64,000 nucleotides of DNA from Archangium sp. (lineage in GTDB: Bacteria; Myxococcota; Myxococcia; Myxococcales; Myxococcaceae), in contig JAUYRZ010000131.1 in NCBI GenBank assembly GCA_030695565.1, positions 1-64,000 of the forward strand, in the 5' to 3' direction. Numbering within the stretch: the first letter of the stretch is position 1; each line of letters opens with the position of its first letter. The position numbers and the translations under genes are program-made. The notes under the pieces are model-generated. The model was not told the DNA's origin and made no database searches. It saw nothing but the letters and a program-made list of their open reading frames with translations. Below are positions 17,623-25,498 of the stretch, piece by piece.

Positions 17623-18042
17623 ATGGATCGCCGCCTCGCCTTCCTCACTGCCTTTCTGGGCTTCACCGCCGTGGCGCTGGGCGCGCTGGGCGCTCACGCC
17701 GTCAAAGGCGCGGTGCTCGGTTTACCCGACGCCGTCGATCGACTCGGCTGGTGGGAAGTCGGCGCCCGCTACCACGTGGTGCACGCGCTGGCGGTCGGCC
17801 TGGTGGGCGTGATGTCGGCGCACGTGACGGGGCGGTTTCCCTGGATCGCCGCGGTGTTGTTCACTCTTGGCATCATCCTCTTCTCCGGCAGCCTCTACGT
17901 CATGGCCATCACCGGCGTGCGCACCCTGGGAGCGGTGACTCCGTTCGGTGGTTTCGCGTTTCTGGCGGGGTGGATCTCGCTGGGCTTCGCGGCCCGTGGG
18001 CTGGGCCGGCAGAAAGAAGCGCCCCGGCCGGGCGAGCCGTAG
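17623..18042 (+). CDS. DUF423 family inner-membrane protein
   Basis: 139 residues from ATG 17623. The start FLGFTAVALGALGAHA is the DUF423 signature, and four hydrophobic helices are visible, including IILFSGSLYVMAITG and GGFAFLAGWISLGF. The family (YgdD/YwdK) has no firmly established role. The longer frame back to 17380 overlaps the leftward rdgC N-half gene and is rejected. The next gene begins at the base after the stop (18043). Confidence 0.88.
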   Translation: MDRRLAFLTAFLGFTAVALGALGAHAVKGAVLGLPDAVDRLGWWEVGARYHVVHALAVGLVGVMSAHVTGRFPWIAAVLFTLGIILFSGSLYVMAITGVRTLGAVTPFGGFAFLAGWISLGFAARGLGRQKEAPRPGEP

Positions 18043-18519
18043 ATGCGCTGGGTGGTGGTGTTGACCTTGCTGTGCAGCCCGCTCGCGCTCGCCGCCGAAG
18101 ATCGGCCGCACCTGTGGGGCTCGGTGCACCTCTACCCGATGACCTCGTTCCCCGATCTGCTGGGCGGGGCGATCACCGTGCACGCCATTCCGTGGATCGA
18201 CGTGCAGACGGGGTTGTCGGCGTTTCCCGGCCGCTTCGGCTGGTGGGTGCGCGGCGGGCCGCGATTTCTCATCGGCGACTTTCGCGACGAGACGCACCGC
18301 GGCTTCACCTGGCGGGTCTCGGTGCTGGCGGGCTACCGCGCGTTTCGAGACCCCAAGGCCGATGCCGCCGGCTTCAGCGGCCTCATCTCGACCGACGTGA
18401 CGCACTTCTACAGCCCGCACCTGGGCCTCTCGATTCAGGCGGCGTGCGGCGGCATGTACGACGACGTGGCCAAGCGGGTGTTGCCTGAGCTTCGGCTCGG
18501 CGTCGGGCTGTCGTTCTAG
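18043..18519 (+). CDS. Small exported protein, outer-membrane-like
   Basis: 158 residues. A cleavable signal peptide (VVVLTLLCSPLALA) is followed by beta-rich sequence with alternating aromatics: HLWGSVHLYPMTSF, then WWVRGGPRFLIGDF, ending LRLGVGLSF. The final Phe and alternation fit a small outer-membrane barrel. No family recognised. It follows DUF423 without a gap and ends overlapping the convergent pectinacetylesterase-like gene by four bases. Confidence 0.65.
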   Translation: MRWVVVLTLLCSPLALAAEDRPHLWGSVHLYPMTSFPDLLGGAITVHAIPWIDVQTGLSAFPGRFGWWVRGGPRFLIGDFRDETHRGFTWRVSVLAGYRAFRDPKADAAGFSGLISTDVTHFYSPHLGLSIQAACGGMYDDVAKRVLPELRLGVGLSF

Positions 18520-19742
18520 GGCTTCACGCTCTGCCAGCTGGCGTCGCCGTTGACGAAGCCCTGAACCCACGCGTTCAGGCTGGTGCTCCGTGGGCCCTGC
18601 AGCGTCGGCAGGTTGTCGAGCATCACGTGGTCATTGCCACCGACGACGAAGTACTTCGCGTTGCTGGTGGTGTCGTAGGCGCTGGCGGTGAGCGCGAGCG
18701 TCTTCTGCTCGAAAGTCGGCCCGTCGACCCCGGAGAACCGGCTCAAGGTGCTGTCCTGCGTGTAGGCCAGCAGTGCGAAGCGCCGGTTGGGAGCGCTGTC
18801 GTGCAGGTACTTCGGGAAGCGTGCGAAGTCGTTCGCGCAGCCAGTGCAACCGGCGGGGATGGCGAGGTTCCACGAGGTGAGCCACTCGGTGAGCAAGGTG
18901 CCCGCGGGGTTGACGATCTGCGCGCAGTCGGCCAGCACGTGCACCTCGGCGTTGGGCCACGCAGCAGCGACGCGCGCGTAGTTGAGCTGAGCTCCGAAGG
19001 CGCCGGCGCTCGAGCCCGAGAGGAACACTCGCGTCGCGTCGGGGAAGGTGTCGTGCAGGCGCACCAGGAAGGCCTCCATGTTCTTGCCGCCCTTGTGATG
19101 CACGGTGCGCGCGGGAATCTGGGCGCCTTGCCCGGGGTAGTTCACCACGTTGTCGCCGCCGTGCACGTCGCCGGTGCAATACGGCACGAAGACGTAGCTC
19201 ATGTCTTTGAAGGGGTTGTTCGCCACCGCGCGGTTGAAGGGCGCTGCCTGCTTGGTGGCGTCGGTCGCGAAGTCGCCCCCGCTGTAGCCGGTGCTCAGGT
19301 TGGTGGCCGCGAAGGCGCAGGTCAGCGAGTTCCAGCAGGCGCCGCCCCCCATCAAGTAGATGAAGACGTCTTTCGATCGCGTGGTGATGTTCACGCCGAC
19401 TCCGGTGGGCATGCCGTTGCCGCACGCGCTGTCGGGAAAACCAGCCCAGGTCCACGTCTCGACGGGCGCCACGATGGGCATGCCCGCGTCGACCGGAACA
19501 CCGGCGTCGACCGCCACCTGCTGGGGGAGCACGCACCGTTTGTCGGTGCAGACCTGCCCACCACTGCAGGTGTTGCAGTTGAGCGCGCCCGCACCGCACG
19601 CATCGTCGGTGGTGCCGTCGCGGCATTCGCCATCGGCATCGCAACAGCCGCCGCAGTTGACGATCGAACACGGAGCGTTCGTGGGGGTGCAGGCAGAGAC
19701 CAGCAGAACGCTCAGGAGGAGAGGGACGAACGTGGGTCGCAC
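18516..19742 (-). CDS. Pectinacetylesterase family lipoprotein
   Basis: About 408 residues from GTG 19742, which opens a lipoprotein signal (LLSVLLVSAC); a longer ATG frame from 19817 lacks a signal. A Cys-rich patch (CGGCCDADGECRDG) and a DAG linker lead into a pectinacetylesterase/Notum-type alpha/beta-hydrolase: YLMGGGACWN, PYCTGDVHGG and the nucleophile motif LSGSSAGAFG, with a likely catalytic His in GGNDHVML. The family removes O-acetyl or related esters; the substrate here is unknown. Convergent with the exported protein gene at 18043. Confidence 0.8.
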   Translation of the reverse strand: MRPTFVPLLLSVLLVSACTPTNAPCSIVNCGGCCDADGECRDGTTDDACGAGALNCNTCSGGQVCTDKRCVLPQQVAVDAGVPVDAGMPIVAPVETWTWAGFPDSACGNGMPTGVGVNITTRSKDVFIYLMGGGACWNSLTCAFAATNLSTGYSGGDFATDATKQAAPFNRAVANNPFKDMSYVFVPYCTGDVHGGDNVVNYPGQGAQIPARTVHHKGGKNMEAFLVRLHDTFPDATRVFLSGSSAGAFGAQLNYARVAAAWPNAEVHVLADCAQIVNPAGTLLTEWLTSWNLAIPAGCTGCANDFARFPKYLHDSAPNRRFALLAYTQDSTLSRFSGVDGPTFEQKTLALTASAYDTTSNAKYFVVGGNDHVMLDNLPTLQGPRSTSLNAWVQGFVNGDASWQSVKP

Positions 19743-19891
19743 GGTGGCGACCTTGGCGCAGATGGGGCCAGCTCGCCACGCCCCGCGCGCCAGGTGGGGC
19801 GTTCGCGCGGCCGCCAAGTGGCGTTTGCCCTCGGGAGGCCGTTGGCGCGGAAGGTGCTCAAGAGTGGTCAGCCCTCACACCAGGAGCACTC

Positions 19892-20263
19892 ATGAACCTC
19901 GCCGCGCTCGCGCTGTCCTCGCTGTTGTTGGCCGGAGCACCCAAGACGGCCGAAGACCATCAGCACCATGCCCGAACGGACGGGGGCATGGCCGTCACGC
20001 CGATGGACCAATCGAACAGTGAGCCCGATCGCAAGCTCACGCAGAGCATTCGCAAGGCGCTGATGGACGACGATCGCCTCTCGTTCACCGCGAAGAACGT
20101 GAAGATCATCACCCAGGCGGGCACCGTCACCCTGCGTGGACTGGTTCCGAACAAAGCGGAGCGGGACGCCGTGCGCGAGCTCGCGCAGAAGATGGCTGGC
20201 GCAAAGAACGTGATCGACCAGCTCGAGTTGCCTGCCACCACTTCCCCAGAAAACACGAACTGA
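19892..20263 (+). CDS. Exported BON-domain protein
   Basis: 123 residues: a signal peptide (LALSSLLLAGA), a His-rich linker, then a BON domain (LTQSIRKALMDDDRL, VTLRGLVPNKAERDAV, NVIDQLEL). BON domains bind phospholipids or outer-membrane material and are common in stress-response proteins. It precedes the glycine-zipper gene at 20291 by 27 bases with GGAG near its start, so the two likely form an envelope-stress pair. Confidence 0.82.
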   Translation: MNLAALALSSLLLAGAPKTAEDHQHHARTDGGMAVTPMDQSNSEPDRKLTQSIRKALMDDDRLSFTAKNVKIITQAGTVTLRGLVPNKAERDAVRELAQKMAGAKNVIDQLELPATTSPENTN

Positions 20264-20290
20264 AGTCCCACCTCGTTTCAAGGAGCGCGC

Positions 20291-20863
20291 ATGTCCAGGA
20301 AAGCCGTTTTCGGAATCGTCAACAGTCAGCGCCTTGCCGAGACCGTGGTCTCGGATCTCACCAGCGCCGGCTTCGCCAGCAGCGACATCTCGGTACTGCT
20401 CCCCGACAAGGGCGGCACCCGCGACTTCGCGCACGAGAAGAACACCAAGGCCCCTGAAGGCGCCGCCGCGGGCGCAGGCACGGGTGGTATCGCCGGTGGC
20501 ACGCTCGGTCTGCTCGCGGGCATCGGTGCGCTCGCCATTCCCGGCTTCGGCCCGTTGATCGCCGCCGGCCCGCTGCTGGCGGCGTTGAGTGGCGCCGCGG
20601 TGGGTGCGGCCGTCGGTGGCCTCACCGGCGCGCTCGTGGGCATGGGGATCCCCGAGCTGGAGGCCAAGCAGTACGAAGGCAAGATCCGCCAGGGCAACAT
20701 TCTCATCTCGGTGCACACCGAAGACGGGAAGGAAGTCGACCGGGTGAAGCAGATCTTCAACAACCTCGAGGTCTCCGACATCGGGAGCACCACCGAGTCG
20801 GCCGTTCCGAAGGCGCGCCCGTCTGCGCCCGCGCCGCTGCGCCCTTCAGCGCCCCCGCGCTGA
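20291..20863 (+). CDS. Glycine-zipper protein, YflT/DUF1269-like
   Basis: 190 residues. The N-terminus AVFGIVNSQRLAETVVSDL followed by SSDISVLLPDK resembles heat-induced/general-stress proteins of the YflT type. A central Gly/Ala-rich segment (about residues 55-115) with many GxxxG motifs can form membrane-inserted helices. The end is Pro/Ala-rich. A hairpin terminator follows at 20877-20906. Function unknown; the pairing with a BON protein suggests an envelope stress role, which is inference. Confidence 0.6.
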   Translation: MSRKAVFGIVNSQRLAETVVSDLTSAGFASSDISVLLPDKGGTRDFAHEKNTKAPEGAAAGAGTGGIAGGTLGLLAGIGALAIPGFGPLIAAGPLLAALSGAAVGAAVGGLTGALVGMGIPELEAKQYEGKIRQGNILISVHTEDGKEVDRVKQIFNNLEVSDIGSTTESAVPKARPSAPAPLRPSAPPR

Positions 20864-20876
20864 GGGAGGGGAAAAC

Positions 20877-20906
20877 AGCTCTCCTCGGGACCTCCCGGGG
20901 AGAGCT
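20877..20906 (+). terminator. Hairpin terminator after glycine-zipper gene
   Basis: AGCTCTCC (20877-20884) pairs with GGAGAGCT (20899-20906), extended by TCGGGA/TCCCGG towards the loop. It lies 14 bases after the stop at 20863. Only a short mixed tract follows, so efficiency is uncertain. Confidence 0.55.
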
Positions 20907-20977
20907 GAGTAGTCTCTTCGAAGTCAGGTGGTCGACGCAGGGGCGTCTGGCCTGCACTTTTTCGGGGAGACGCGTCG

Positions 20978-21340
20978 ATGTCGGTCAGTCCACAAGAAGC
21001 CAAACGCGTCGCCGCGCTCAGTGACGAAGCGCTGATGCTCGAGTGCGAGGAGCAGTTCTTCATCGCCTCGGGCCCCGGCGGCCAGCATCGCAACAAGACC
21101 GAGACCGGCGTGCGGTTGATTCACAAACCCACCGGCTACACGGTCACCGCCACCGAACGGCGCAGCCAACTGCAGAACCGCGGAGAAGCGTTGGAGCGGC
21201 TCCGCGGCGCTTTCGTGAAGATGTCGTACGTACCGGAGAAGCGCATCGCCACGCGGCCTTCACGTGGCTCGAAGCGCCGCCGGTTGGAGTCGAAACGAAT
21301 CACCTCCGAGAAGAAGCAGGGTCGCCGCGGCGATTGGTGA
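20978..21340 (+). CDS. Small GGQ release-factor-like protein (RF-1 domain)
   Basis: 120 residues. The motif FIASGPGGQHRNKTETGVRL is the catalytic GGQ loop of class-I release factors, and the C-terminus is strongly basic (RPSRGSKRRRLESKRI). Proteins of this size with GGQ but no codon-recognition domain hydrolyse peptidyl-tRNA on stalled ribosomes (ArfB/YaeJ-like) or are related RF-like factors. Which subgroup it belongs to cannot be decided by eye. It begins 71 bases after the hairpin and is convergent with the cytochrome gene. Confidence 0.82.
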   Translation: MSVSPQEAKRVAALSDEALMLECEEQFFIASGPGGQHRNKTETGVRLIHKPTGYTVTATERRSQLQNRGEALERLRGAFVKMSYVPEKRIATRPSRGSKRRRLESKRITSEKKQGRRGDW

Positions 21341-21346
21341 CGCGCT

Positions 21347-22021
21347 TCAGGGCGCCATCAACATCATCGAGTTGACCTTGTTCACCATCTGGAACGCGGG
21401 CTCGGGCACCTTCGGTTCAGGCACCTTGTTCTTGATGGGCGGGATGGAGCGCAGGTACGCGAACACCGATCGCAGATCTTCGTCGCTGGCCTTGGCGAAC
21501 GAAGCCCAGGGCATGGGCGGGAGAATCGGCCGGCCTGCCCCGCCCAGGTGTTTGCCGGTGCGGAACATGCGGAAGAAGGCCTCTTCCGTCCACCCGCCTG
21601 AGCCCGTCTCCAGGTCGGGGGTGAGGTTGGCGGCGTAGACGACGCCGAAAGGCAACGCGAAGGCGGTGAAGGTCGGGCCCACCACAGCTTGATCTCCCGG
21701 GGCGAGCTTCGACTGCGGATCCGGCGCCCCCTCGGGGTGACCGGAGAGCATGCGCTCCATCTGCGGGAGCGGGACCCCGCGCTGCGCGTCGAACATCATC
21801 GGCGTGTGGCAGTCGTTGCAGCCGGCCAAGCGGATGAGCGTCTCGCCGCGGGAGATCTGCGCCTGCGTGTATTTGTGAGCGGGCGCGGTGCCCTTGACCA
21901 CCGGCTTGATCGTGAAGGTCGGCGGCGGGGGTGCTGAACCCTCTTTGGGCGGCGCGGCGATCGCGACGACAGCGAAGGTGAGTGCGGACGACGCCACGAT
22001 GGCAGCGATTCGAAAGCGCAT
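21347..22021 (-). CDS. Exported monohaem c-type cytochrome
   Basis: 224 residues: a signal peptide, a Pro-rich linker, then one haem-binding CNDCH near residue 69. NLTPDLETGSGGW and LPPMPWASFAKASDEDLRSV resemble cytochrome subunits associated with periplasmic dehydrogenases; the Met in PPMPW is a plausible distal haem ligand. It probably acts as a periplasmic electron carrier. No dehydrogenase gene is adjacent. It is convergent with the GGQ protein gene. Confidence 0.82.
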   Translation of the reverse strand: MRFRIAAIVASSALTFAVVAIAAPPKEGSAPPPPTFTIKPVVKGTAPAHKYTQAQISRGETLIRLAGCNDCHTPMMFDAQRGVPLPQMERMLSGHPEGAPDPQSKLAPGDQAVVGPTFTAFALPFGVVYAANLTPDLETGSGGWTEEAFFRMFRTGKHLGGAGRPILPPMPWASFAKASDEDLRSVFAYLRSIPPIKNKVPEPKVPEPAFQMVNKVNSMMLMAP

Positions 22022-22212
22022 GTGATTCCCCCGGGTGATGAGCTGGAGATGCGGGGATATCGCTGCGCTTCGCAGAGCAAGCCCTGCATTCCCGGGAAGG
22101 CGTGGGCTGAGATTGGGTCGTTCACATCGCGATGTCGAGGTCTGGAAGTGCGCTGCGGAGCGTCTCGAGGCCCTTCGCCGTCACCGGACCGTTCGAGGGC
22201 GCCCGTTCACGT

Positions 22213-22236
22213 CCCTCTCCCCCTCGGGGAGAGGGA
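22213..22236. repeat. REP-like palindrome, copy 1 (3' of gatB)
   Basis: CCCTCTCCCCC (22213-22223) pairs with GGGGAGAGGG (22226-22235). It lies 24 bases downstream of the gatB stop and belongs to the six-copy family CCCTCTCCC...GGGAGAGGG of this window. It could also act as a 3'-end hairpin for gatB mRNA. Confidence 0.75.
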
Positions 22237-22259
22237 GCTCTTGAGTTTTGAGTTGAGGT

Positions 22260-23693
22260 CTAAGGCTCGAGCTTCTTCTCGAGCAGCTCGTTGATCAGCT
22301 TCGGGTTGCCCTTCCCCTTCATCGACTTCATCACCGCGCCCACGAAGAAGCCGAGCAGCTTGGTGTTGCCCGCCCGGTACCCTTCGACGTTCTTCGGGTT
22401 GGCCGCGAGGATCTCGTCGATCACCTTCTCCAGCGCGCCGGTGTCGGAGACCTGCGCGAGGCCCTTGCTGGCGATCACGTCTTTCGGCTCAGCGCCGCTC
22501 GCGAACATCGAAGCGAACACTTCTTTGCCCGCGTTCTGGGAGATCTCGCCTGACTCGATCGCGTGCAGCAGCGCGGCGAACTGAGCGGGCGTGAACTTCA
22601 CGTCTCCGGGCTTGACGCCCGACTCGTTGAGCAACCTCGAGACTTCTCCGATGAACCAGTTGGCGACCTTCTTCGCGTCACCCACCGGCGCGAGGCAACG
22701 CTCGTACAACTCGGAGAGTTCGCGATCGGCCGTGAGCACACCCGCGTCGTATTCGGTCAGCTTCAGCTGCTCGACGTACCGGCGGCGCCGCGCTTGCGGC
22801 AGCTCGGGCAACGACGCCTTGCCCTGGGCCAACTGCTCCGCGCTCACCAGCAGCGGCGGGAGATCGGGCTCTGGGAAGTAGCGGTAGTCGTGCGCGTCTT
22901 CTTTGCTGCGCATCGAGCGGGTCTCACCGCGCGCGACGTCGAAGAGCCGGGTCTCCTGCACGATCACACCACCGCCTTCGATGACCTCCACGTGGCGCGC
23001 GATCTCTGCGTCGATCGCCAGCTTGATGTTGCGAAACGAGTTGAGGTTCTTCAGCTCACAGCGCGTGCCGTACTCCTTCGCGCCCTTCTTCATGATCGAC
23101 ACGTTGGCGTCGCACCGGAAGCTGCCCTCTTCGAGGTTGCCGTCGTTGACGCCCACGGAGACGAGCACGTCGCGCAGGATCTTGAGGTACTCCACCGCTT
23201 CATCGGCGCTGCGCAGGTCGGGCTCGGAGACGATCTCCAGCAGCGGCGTGCCCACCCGGTTCAGATCCACCAGCGTCAGCCCAGCGACCGCGTCGTGCAC
23301 CGACTTCCCGGCGTCTTCTTCGATGTGAATGCGGCGAATCTGCACGCGCTTCCCGGCCACCTCGAGCGTGATCCCGCCCCACTCGCAGATGGGAAACTCG
23401 TACTGCGTGATCTGATAGCCCTTGGGGCTGTCCGGATAGAAGTAGTGCTTCCGCGACCACTCACTGCGCTCGTTGATGCGGCACTCGAGCGCGAGGCCGG
23501 CGCGGACGGCGAGCTCGACGACCTTCTCATTGAGCACCGGCATCGCACCGGGAAAACCCAGGCACACCGGCGTGGTGTGCGTGTTGGGCGCCGCGCCGAA
23601 CGCCACGCCCGCAGACGAGAACAGCTTGCTGCGCGTCAGCAACTGCGCGTGCACCTCGAGACCAATCACCGGCTGGAAGTCAGAGAGCGCCAC
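22260..23693 (-). CDS. gatB: Asp/Glu-tRNA amidotransferase subunit B
   Basis: 477 residues, the usual GatB length. N-terminal GLEVHAQLLTRSKLFS, then PGAMPVLNEKVVELAVRAG, YFYPDSPKGYQITQY and LVDLNRVGTPLLEIVSEPDL are hallmark sequences, and the C-terminal YqeY-like tail ends with FFVGAVMKSMKGKGNP. It carries the kinase and tRNA-binding function of GatCAB, which converts Glu-tRNAGln or Asp-tRNAAsn to the amide. It lies 31 bases downstream of gatA. Confidence 0.97.
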   Translation of the reverse strand: MALSDFQPVIGLEVHAQLLTRSKLFSSAGVAFGAAPNTHTTPVCLGFPGAMPVLNEKVVELAVRAGLALECRINERSEWSRKHYFYPDSPKGYQITQYEFPICEWGGITLEVAGKRVQIRRIHIEEDAGKSVHDAVAGLTLVDLNRVGTPLLEIVSEPDLRSADEAVEYLKILRDVLVSVGVNDGNLEEGSFRCDANVSIMKKGAKEYGTRCELKNLNSFRNIKLAIDAEIARHVEVIEGGGVIVQETRLFDVARGETRSMRSKEDAHDYRYFPEPDLPPLLVSAEQLAQGKASLPELPQARRRRYVEQLKLTEYDAGVLTADRELSELYERCLAPVGDAKKVANWFIGEVSRLLNESGVKPGDVKFTPAQFAALLHAIESGEISQNAGKEVFASMFASGAEPKDVIASKGLAQVSDTGALEKVIDEILAANPKNVEGYRAGNTKLLGFFVGAVMKSMKGKGNPKLINELLEKKLEP

Positions 23694-23723
23694 GAAGCAT
23701 CACTCCTTGATCGAGGGTGGGCG

Positions 23724-25169
23724 TCACGGATTTGGACTCCAGGTGCAGAGGTCACGTTCGCGCTCGAGAGCACGCGCAGCGCGGAGAATGGTCACCTCAT
23801 CGAAAGGCCGGCCGAGGAACTGCGCGCCGATGGGCAGCCCCTTCGACGACTTCGCGGTGGGCACGGAGAGCCCAGGCAGCCCGGCGAGGTTGCAGGGCAG
23901 CGTGAGCACGTCCATCAGGTACATCGCGAGCGGGTCATCGAGCTTCTCCCCCAGCGGCCAGGCGCAGGTCGGTGAAGCGGCGCTCAGGATCACGTCGACG
24001 TCTCTGAAGGCCTCTTCGAAGTCACGGCGGATGAGCGTGCGCACCCGCTGCGCCTTCACGTAGTACGCGTCGTGGTAGCCGGCGCTGAGCGCGAAGGTGC
24101 CCAGCATGATGCGGCGCTTCACCTCGGGGCCGAAGCCTTCGGCGCGGGAGCGCTGGTAGAGCTCGAGCAACTGCTTCGCGCCTTCCGTGCGATGACCGAA
24201 ACGCACACCGTCGTAGCGCGCGAGGTTCGACGACGCCTCGGCAGGGGCGATCACGTAGTAGACGGCGAGCGCGTGTCTCGTGTGCGGGAGCGAGATCTCC
24301 TTCACCTGGGCGCCCGCCGCTTCCAACGTCTTCGCGGATTCACGGATGGCGGCGGCGATCTCGGGATCCATACCCTCGACGAAGTACTCGCGGGGCAGGC
24401 CGACCTTCAGGCCCTGCACACCGCTCTCGAGTGCCGCGGTGAAGTCGGGCACGGCCACGTCAGCCGAGGTCGCGTCGTGGGGATCCCGCCCCGCGATGCC
24501 CTGCAGCAGCAGCGCCGCGTCACGCACCGTGCGGCCGAAGGGCCCGACTTGATCGAGCGAGCTGGCGAAGGCCACCACGCCGCTGCGGGAAACCCGGCCC
24601 CAGGTCGGCTTGAGCCCCACCACGTTGCACAACGCCGCGGGCTGGCGAATCGAGCCGCCCGTGTCGGTGCCCAGCGAGCCGAAACACTGCCTCGCGGCGA
24701 CCGCGGCCGCTGAACCACCGCTGCTTCCTCCGGGCGTGCGATCGAGCGCGTAGGGGTTGTGTGTCTTCTTCAAGGCGCTCGACTCGGTGGAGCTGCCCAT
24801 CGCGAATTCGTCGAGGTTGGTCTTGCCGAGGATCACGGCTCCGGCGGCCTTCAAGCGCGCCGTCACCGTCGCGTCGTGCGGCGGCACGAAGCCCGAGAGC
24901 ATCTGGCTGCCGGCGGTCGTCTCCACGCCGGCGGTGAGGATCATGTCTTTGAGCGCGACCGGCACTCCGTCGAGCGGACCGAGCCTGGTGCTTCGAGCGT
25001 CGGAGGCTTTCGCGGCGTCCAGCGCTCCTCGAGCGTCGACTCGGAGGAAGGCTCCGACCTTGTCGTCGGTGGCGGCGATTTGATCGAGGCAGGCTTGCGT
25101 GGCTTCGACGGCGGAGAGCTCTCTCTTGGCGAGGGCCGCGCTCAGCTCGCTCAGCGATTGGGTGATCAT
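23724..25169 (-). CDS. gatA: Asp/Glu-tRNA amidotransferase subunit A
   Basis: 481 residues. Amidase-signature motifs are complete: the catalytic Lys in [12 protein letters not shown], the Ser-rich [14 protein letters not shown], and the nucleophile context [12 protein letters not shown]. GatA releases ammonia from glutamine for transamidation on GatB. The start overlaps the gatC stop (ATGA), giving tight stoichiometric coupling. The order gatC-gatA-gatB is standard. Confidence 0.97.
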   Translation of the reverse strand: MITQSLSELSAALAKRELSAVEATQACLDQIAATDDKVGAFLRVDARGALDAAKASDARSTRLGPLDGVPVALKDMILTAGVETTAGSQMLSGFVPPHDATVTARLKAAGAVILGKTNLDEFAMGSSTESSALKKTHNPYALDRTPGGSSGGSAAAVAARQCFGSLGTDTGGSIRQPAALCNVVGLKPTWGRVSRSGVVAFASSLDQVGPFGRTVRDAALLLQGIAGRDPHDATSADVAVPDFTAALESGVQGLKVGLPREYFVEGMDPEIAAAIRESAKTLEAAGAQVKEISLPHTRHALAVYYVIAPAEASSNLARYDGVRFGHRTEGAKQLLELYQRSRAEGFGPEVKRRIMLGTFALSAGYHDAYYVKAQRVRTLIRRDFEEAFRDVDVILSAASPTCAWPLGEKLDDPLAMYLMDVLTLPCNLAGLPGLSVPTAKSSKGLPIGAQFLGRPFDEVTILRAARALERERDLCTWSPNP

Positions 25170-25447
25170 TCGATCACCTTCGGGATCGCGAAGCTGGTGC
25201 CTTCTTTTTGCGGCGCGTTCTGCAGGGCCACGTCGACGGGGAGCTCGTCACGCACTTCGTCGGGCCTCGCGGCGGTGAGGGTCGCGAAGGTCGTCGGGGC
25301 GACTCCTTCGGTGTTCACCGCGGCCAATGCGTCGACGGCGTCGAGGACCGCAGAGAGTTGCGTCGAGAACTGCACCTCCTCTTCGGCCGAAAGAGAGAGG
25401 CGCGCCAACTTCGCTACGTGACGGACTTGTTCGAGTTGGAGTTTCAC
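25166..25447 (-). CDS. gatC: Asp/Glu-tRNA amidotransferase subunit C
   Basis: 93 residues from GTG 25447. [18 protein letters not shown] and the motif [18 protein letters not shown] are characteristic of GatC, which holds GatA and GatB together. The apparent ribosome binding site (GAGGG on the minus strand, about 6 bases before GTG) lies at the end of a REP-like element at 25451-25485, so that repeat appears to have become part of the translation signal. First gene of the gatCAB cluster. Confidence 0.95.
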   Translation of the reverse strand: MKLQLEQVRHVAKLARLSLSAEEEVQFSTQLSAVLDAVDALAAVNTEGVAPTTFATLTAARPDEVRDELPVDVALQNAPQKEGTSFAIPKVIE

Positions 25448-25450
25448 TTG

Positions 25451-25485
25451 GCCCTCACCCCGACCCTCTCCCGAAGGAGAGGGCG
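25451..25485. repeat. REP-like palindrome, copy 2 (upstream of gatC)
   Basis: CCCTCTCC (25464-25471) pairs with GGAGAGGG (25476-25483) around CGAA. The flanking CCCTCACCCCGA completes the family consensus. On the leftward transcript the tail GGTGAGGG is 6 bases before the gatC start and looks like its ribosome binding site. Confidence 0.8.
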
Positions 25486-25498
25486 TTGGTGTTGGAAG

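Noticed and set aside
22563-23975. Rightward ORF of 470 residues across gatB
   Set aside because: Antisense shadow of gatB and gatA; no family features.
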